A stretch of 10,961 bases of DNA. Origin: CAZJYT01 sp964550325 (GTDB lineage: Bacteria > Patescibacteriota > Minisyncoccia > Minisyncoccales > CAZJYT01). Below are positions 7,463 through 10,961 of the stretch, piece after piece; within the stretch, counting starts at the first letter, position 1, and every line of letters starts with the position of its first letter. The stretch lies in contig CAZJYT010000031.1 of NCBI GenBank assembly GCA_964550325.1, positions 1 to 10,961 of the forward strand. The letters are read 5' to 3'. Below the pieces are notes generated by a model, which searched no databases, was not told where the DNA came from, and saw only the letters and a list, made by a program, of their open reading frames with translations. A program made the translations under genes and the position numbers.

Positions 7463-7981
7463 ATGGCAAATAGAGCTTTATTGGTAATTGATATGCAAAA
7501 TGATTTTGCCCATCCAAAAGGCCGTTTATTTTTGAAAAACAACCTAAAAATAATTCCGAGAATAAAAAAAGAGATTGAAAACTGCAGAAGAAAGAAAATT
7601 AAAATTTTTTTTACCAAAGATTGGCACAAAAGAAATGATAAAGAGTTTAAAATTTGGCCTAAGCATTGCCTTGAAAATAGTTGGGGAGCAGAGATTGTGA
7701 AGGAGTTAACTCCTCAAAAAGAAGATATCATTATTAAAAAGAGAACATATTCCGCCTTTTTTGAGACAGATTTAGACAAGATATTGAAAAAATTTAAAAT
7801 TAAAAAACTCATTTTTACTGGCTGTGTTACCAACATCTGCGTCTTATTCACAGCCTTTGATGCCTTTAAATTGGATTATGAGATTTTGCTAAAGGAGGAT
7901 TGTTTGGGATATATTGACAAAAAATCGCACAATTTTGCTCTCTCTCTAATGAAAAAACTCTTTTTGGCAAAATATGTCTAA
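7463..7981 (+). CDS. pncA: Nicotinamidase (isochorismatase-like hydrolase, PncA)
   Basis: This enzyme hydrolyses nicotinamide to nicotinate and ammonia in NAD salvage. It has 172 residues, slightly short for PncA (about 180-213). The catalytic triad is visible: Asp10 in VIDMQNDF, a Lys at 92 or 93 in IKKRTYSAF, and the nucleophile Cys121 in FTGCVTNICV, which also holds the family's cis-peptide. Asp53 and His55 (TKDWHKR) and His68 (WPKHC) match the metal site that marks nicotinamidases within the wider isochorismatase family. The next gene, encoding the enzyme that uses nicotinate, overlaps it by 8 bases, which makes nicotinamidase much more likely than isochorismatase despite the chorismate genes upstream. 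It starts 21 AT-only bases after aroC. No Shine-Dalgarno is evident. Confidence 0.9.
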   Translation: MANRALLVIDMQNDFAHPKGRLFLKNNLKIIPRIKKEIENCRRKKIKIFFTKDWHKRNDKEFKIWPKHCLENSWGAEIVKELTPQKEDIIIKKRTYSAFFETDLDKILKKFKIKKLIFTGCVTNICVLFTAFDAFKLDYEILLKEDCLGYIDKKSHNFALSLMKKLFLAKYV

Positions 7982-9317
7982 GAGTTTAACTTTATTTACA
8001 GATTTATATGAGCTGACAATGGCTCAAACCTATTATTTTAAGACGGAAAATCCAAAGGCTATCTTTGAGTTATTTTTTAGAGAATTGCCAAAAAATAGGG
8101 GCTACTTAATTTCTCTTGGACTGAAAGAAATTTGTGAGTTTTTAGAGAATTTCCATTTTGAAAAAGAAGACTTAGATTATCTAAGAGAAAAGGGATTTAA
8201 AAAAGAATTTTTGGAGTTTTTGAAAAATTTGAGATTTAAAGGAGATTTGTGGGCAACCGAAGAGGGAGAGTTGGTCTTTCCAAATGAGCCGATGATTAGG
8301 ATTAGAACTTCCATTATTGAAGCCCAAATTTTTGAGACCTTTTTTCTAAATACCATTTCTTTTCAAAGTTTGATTGCTACCAAAGCCTCAAGAGTGGTAA
8401 AGTCAGCCAAAGGAAAACCGGTGGTAGATTTTGGTTCAAGAAGAGCGCAGGGAATAGATGCTGGATTAAAGGCAGCAAAGGCAAGTTATATTGGAGGTTG
8501 TATTGGCACCTCTAATGTCTTAGCTGGAAAAATTTATCAAATTCCCATTTTTGGAACAATGGCTCATTCTTTTGTTCAGGCTTTTAAAAAGGAAGAAGAG
8601 GCTTTTAAGGCTTGGCTTAAAATGTGGGGAGAAGATACTATTTTGTTGGTAGATACCTATGACACTATTTCTGGAACAAAAAAGGCAATTGAGGTTTGTA
8701 GAAAATTAGGTATGAAAAATTTAAAAGGAATAAGGTTAGACTCTGGCGATAAGCTAACTCTCTCAAAAAAGATAAGGAAAATTTTAGATAAAGCCCATTT
8801 TTACTCAACCAAGATATTCGTCAGTGGAAACCTAAATGAATATGTGATTGAGGAATTCCTCAAAAAAAGAGCTAAGATGGATGCCTTTGGTGTTGGGACA
8901 AGTTTGGTAGTTTCAGATGATACTCCTTTTTTAGATAGTGCCTACAAATTGGTAGGGATTGAAAGAGAGGGAATTTTCCAATCTACAATGAAAATTGGAG
9001 AAAAGGAAAAAATGACCCTCCCAGGAGCTAAACAGGTTTTTAGGATAGAAAAAAGAGGAAGGTTTTTAAAAGATGTCATTGGTTTAGAAGAAGAGAATCT
9101 AAAAGGAAAGAAGATTTTAAAGCAGATCTTCAAAAATGGAAGATTAATCTTGTGCTTTCCTTCTCTTTCTGTGGTAAGAGAAAGGGTAAAAGAGAATTTG
9201 AAAAAATTACCTCAAAAATATCAGAAAATTAATAATCCTTCAAAATATCCTGTAGAGATTAGCAAAGGGCTTTTAGATTTGAAAAAGAAAACCTTAAAAG
9301 AAATATCATCTTGTTAA
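7974..9317 (+). CDS. pncB: Nicotinate phosphoribosyltransferase (PncB)
   Basis: This enzyme joins nicotinate to PRPP, coupled to ATP hydrolysis, giving nicotinate mononucleotide in the Preiss-Handler NAD pathway. It has 447 residues. Family features include LFTDLYELTMAQTYY at the N-terminus (7-21), KASRVV and VDFGSRRAQGIDAG (151-164), GGCIGTSNVLAG (174-185), GTMAHSFVQAF with the autophosphorylated His198, LLVDTYDT (224-231), GIRLDSGD (252-259), FVSGNLNE (282-289) and the phosphate-binding DAFGVGTSLV (303-312). All expected active-site regions are present. It starts inside the end of pncA, so the two salvage enzymes should be co-translated. No separate ribosome site is seen. The gene is intact and the assignment firm. 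Confidence 0.96.
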   Translation: MSKSLTLFTDLYELTMAQTYYFKTENPKAIFELFFRELPKNRGYLISLGLKEICEFLENFHFEKEDLDYLREKGFKKEFLEFLKNLRFKGDLWATEEGELVFPNEPMIRIRTSIIEAQIFETFFLNTISFQSLIATKASRVVKSAKGKPVVDFGSRRAQGIDAGLKAAKASYIGGCIGTSNVLAGKIYQIPIFGTMAHSFVQAFKKEEEAFKAWLKMWGEDTILLVDTYDTISGTKKAIEVCRKLGMKNLKGIRLDSGDKLTLSKKIRKILDKAHFYSTKIFVSGNLNEYVIEEFLKKRAKMDAFGVGTSLVVSDDTPFLDSAYKLVGIEREGIFQSTMKIGEKEKMTLPGAKQVFRIEKRGRFLKDVIGLEEENLKGKKILKQIFKNGRLILCFPSLSVVRERVKENLKKLPQKYQKINNPSKYPVEISKGLLDLKKKTLKEISSC

Positions 9318-9320
9318 ACA

Positions 9321-10382
9321 ATGTATATCTTAGGCATTGAAACCTCTTGTGACGATACATCTATTAGTTTGATTTCGGCAGAACTCATAAATTCTTTTTT
9401 TAAGGTAAAAATCCTCTCTGATGTTGTTTCCTCGCAGGTAAAATTACATCAAAAATATGGAGGGGTATATCCTTTTTTGGCAAGGAGAGAACATCAGAAA
9501 AATCTGCCTTTGGTTTTTGAAAAAGTCTTAAAAGAAGCTAATTTTAAATCTTTGTCAAAAATAGCTCTCATTGGGGTAACTGTGGGTCCTGGTTTAGAAC
9601 CATGCCTCTGGCAGGGAATAAATTTTGCTAAGAAATTGGCAAAAAAATGGAACATCCCGCTTTTACCCGTAAATCACATTGAAGCCCACTTTTTGGTGAA
9701 TTTAATGAATAAAAAAATAAAGCCTTCAAGATTATTTCCTGCAGTTTCTCTGGTAGTTTCTGGAGGTCACACAGAATTGATTTTAATTGAAAACATAGGA
9801 AAATATAAATTGTTAGGTGAGACAAGAGATGATGCTGCCGGAGAATGTTTTGACAAAACCGCAAGAATTTTAGGCTTAGGTTATCCCGGCGGTCCAGAGA
9901 TTAACAAAGAAGCTAAAAAATTCAAAACTTCTGAGTTTAATATTTCCTTGCCCCGGCCAATGATTCATCAAAAAAATTATGATTTTTCTTTTGCGGGACT
10001 AAAAACCGCCGTCTTATATGAGACAAGAAAGAGAAAAGTGCCTCAGAAAAAATCAAAAAAGTATATCCAAGAAATGGCAAAAGAGATTCAACAGGCTATT
10101 TTAGATGTTTTGATTTTTAAAACATTAAGGGCAATAAAAGAGTTTAGAGCAAAATCTTTGTTTTTAGGAGGAGGTGTTACTGCAAATGATGAGTTGAGAA
10201 AACAATTGAAAGAGAAAATAAAAGAAGAAAAAAAAGATATAAGGCTTTTTATTCCAAAAAAGAAATTCTGCACAGATAATGCGACAATGGTAGCTGTAGT
10301 TGGTTTTTTTCATCAAAAAAAAGCTACCACTCAATTTGAAAAAATAAGGGCTATTCCACAATTGAAGATAACCCAAACTTGA
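9321..10382 (+). CDS. tsaD: tRNA N6-adenosine threonylcarbamoyltransferase (TsaD)
   Basis: This enzyme transfers threonylcarbamoyl to A37 of ANN-decoding tRNAs (t6A), working with TsaB, TsaE and TsaC, none of which is in the window. It has 353 residues in an ASKHA fold. Motifs are MYILGIETSCDDTSISLI (1-18), HQKYGGVYPFLARREH (43-58), VGPGLEPCLWQGINFAKKLA (88-107), the metal-binding NHIEAH (His119, His123), VSGGHTEL (146-153), GETRDDAAGECFDKTARILG (166-185), DFSFAGLKTA (221-230), GGGVTAND (283-290) and CTDNATM (317-323) with metal-binding Asp319. The ETSCDDTS start is the bacterial form, not the archaeal Kae1 form. It starts 3 bases after pncB, so it is probably the last gene of the transcript. 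I see no clear terminator after it. Confidence 0.97.
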   Translation: MYILGIETSCDDTSISLISAELINSFFKVKILSDVVSSQVKLHQKYGGVYPFLARREHQKNLPLVFEKVLKEANFKSLSKIALIGVTVGPGLEPCLWQGINFAKKLAKKWNIPLLPVNHIEAHFLVNLMNKKIKPSRLFPAVSLVVSGGHTELILIENIGKYKLLGETRDDAAGECFDKTARILGLGYPGGPEINKEAKKFKTSEFNISLPRPMIHQKNYDFSFAGLKTAVLYETRKRKVPQKKSKKYIQEMAKEIQQAILDVLIFKTLRAIKEFRAKSLFLGGGVTANDELRKQLKEKIKEEKKDIRLFIPKKKFCTDNATMVAVVGFFHQKKATTQFEKIRAIPQLKITQT

Positions 10383-10573
10383 TTAATCTTTCTATCTCTT
10401 CCGCATTTGCTAACAATTTTGGAAGAAGGTAAACAAAATTAACTTTAAAGATTTGCCAGAATTGCAAAGATTGTAAATATGGAGCTGTTTGTAAAGGCGG
10501 CTGTAATGTTATGTCTTATACCCTTACCGGACAATTTCATAACAACCCCTTGAAATTTAAAATCCAAATGCTA
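10383..10573. other. Convergent intergenic stretch after tsaD
   Basis: These 191 bases between tsaD and the minus-strand stop hold the SPASM remnant from 10433 on. The first 50 bases (10383-10432) show no gene with a start. TCTTCC (10397-10402) and GGAAGA (10421-10426) could pair across an 18-base loop, but without a T-run this is not a convincing terminator. No terminator for either converging transcript is evident. Confidence 0.5.
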
Positions 10574-10582
10574 TTATTCTGA
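10433..10582 (+). pseudogene. Remnant of a radical SAM/SPASM protein C-terminus
   Basis: Read in the frame of codon 10433, these bases encode 49 residues with the string ICQNCKDCKYGAVCKGGC, then NVMSYTLTGQFHNNP. Four cysteines (codons at 10463, 10472, 10490 and 10502) fit the SPASM auxiliary-cluster motif CX2CX5CX3C exactly, and the SYTLTG-FHNNP wording is what commonly follows it in SPASM proteins. A TAA at 10430-10432 closes the frame just upstream. No ATG, GTG or TTG precedes the motif, and there is no room for the radical SAM barrel, which lies N-terminal in the family. The final cysteine expected soon after HNNP is absent, and the tail drifts into LKFKIQMLLF. The piece is best read as a deletion remnant. 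Its stop TGA overlaps the stop of the minus-strand gene. A functional short peptide is very unlikely. Confidence 0.75.
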
Positions 10583-10961
10583 GAAACTTTTTGTCCATTC
10601 TGGCTCAGCTGGATGGCTGTCGCTTTTTAAGATTTCTCGCCAAGCCTCATCAGTTAATCTATTTTTCATTGGTTGCTTGAATTCGTAATAGCTGAAAACT
10701 GGGCCCACACCTACCAAGATGTATCCTTGGGGAAGTTTGTAAGCTACAACTAAGGTTTTAATATAACCTATCCCTTCTTCTAAAACTTTTTTGGTATTTC
10801 CTTCAGTATGAACATCAGCAATTAAGGTGGTTTTAAATATATCAGGGTCAGTTTCACCTTCAGCAACAAATTTTATTACTCCTTCTGAAATACTGCCAAA
10901 ATTCTCAATAAAATCATATTCTTTTTCAGTTAAAGGTTTATTTTCTAATTCTTTTTTGGAG
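10574..10961 (-). CDS. DUF3160 family protein, C-terminal end (gene continues beyond right edge)
   Basis: Reading leftward from the right edge there is an open frame of 128 residues ending with TAA at 10576-10574. It has no start in the window, so it is the 3' end of a longer gene. Landmarks are KELENKPLTEKEYDFIENFG near the edge, TTLIADVHTEGNTKKVLEEG, VVAYKLPQGYILVGVGPVFS, YYEFKQPMKNRLTDEAWRE and the ending EPEWTKSFSE. From memory this is the conserved C-terminus of DUF3160 proteins, which are large, often secreted or lipid-anchored, and of unknown function. I can see no signal peptide, since the N-terminus is outside. There are no cysteines in the visible part. It faces the tsaD operon tail to tail. 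The coding call is strong; the family name rests on recall. Confidence 0.85.
   Translation of the reverse strand, partial: SKKELENKPLTEKEYDFIENFGSISEGVIKFVAEGETDPDIFKTTLIADVHTEGNTKKVLEEGIGYIKTLVVAYKLPQGYILVGVGPVFSYYEFKQPMKNRLTDEAWREILKSDSHPAEPEWTKSFSE

Noticed and set aside
7463..7981. Isochorismatase of a chorismate-derived siderophore pathway
   Set aside because: The D53/H55/H68 metal set and the overlap with pncB indicate nicotinamidase, and no siderophore gene is present.
10397..10426. Possible terminator stem TCTTCC/GGAAGA after tsaD
   Set aside because: The stem is 6 bp with an 18-base loop and no following T-run.
10382..10429. Continuation of the SPASM remnant upstream of the TAA (reads INLSISSAFANNFGRR in the same frame)
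   Set aside because: The frame is the same, but the residues show no family pattern I can recognise, so I did not extend the pseudogene over it.

Overview
This AT-rich window is bacterial. Its proteins are heavy in Lys, Glu and Ile, and Arg is written mostly as AGA/AGG. It carries a dense run of eleven plus-strand genes (one cut by the left edge), a degraded gene remnant, and a minus-strand gene cut by the right edge. TsaD is of the bacterial type (ETSCDDTS), and ComF and bacterial-style PncA/PncB support a bacterium. The low GC, the phrasing of TsaD and the DUF3160 neighbour recall candidate-phylum lineages such as Patescibacteria. That placement is an impression from memory, not a result. 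The Lys/Glu/Ile bias would also fit a thermophile.

Region 1 (1-7441) is an aromatic amino-acid operon: trpB (5' end missing), trpA, a ComF-type phosphoribosyltransferase, an aroD-aroQ fusion (3-dehydroquinate dehydratase plus chorismate mutase), pheA, tyrA, aroA and aroC. Together these supply shikimate-pathway steps 3, 6 and 7, both branch enzymes of Phe/Tyr synthesis, the chorismate mutase that feeds them, and the last step of Trp synthesis. Shikimate steps 1, 2, 4 and 5 (aroF/G, aroB, aroE, aroK) and the early trp genes are not in the window. Chorismate mutase is carried by AroD instead of by PheA or TyrA, which are both free of it. Most genes overlap by 1-26 bases. The one real gap is the 125 bases before tyrA.

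Region 2 (7463-9317) is an NAD-salvage pair. PncA (nicotinamidase) and PncB (nicotinate phosphoribosyltransferase) overlap by 8 bases and start 21 bases after aroC.

Region 3 (9321-10382) is tsaD, for the tRNA t6A modification, starting 3 bases after pncB.

Region 4 (10383-10961) holds no intact complete gene. On the plus strand there is a start-less remnant of a radical SAM enzyme's SPASM domain, with a perfect CX2CX5CX3C cysteine motif, an in-frame stop just upstream and a lost C-terminal cysteine. Converging on it from the right edge is the 3' end of a minus-strand gene whose 128 visible residues match my memory of the C-terminus of the DUF3160 family. The two reading frames share the same nine bases for their stops.

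No RNA gene, CRISPR array, insertion sequence or convincing rho-independent terminator was seen. I found no clearly new multi-gene system. The most unusual items are the AroD-AroQ fusion, the ComF gene inside an aromatic operon, and the SPASM remnant facing DUF3160.
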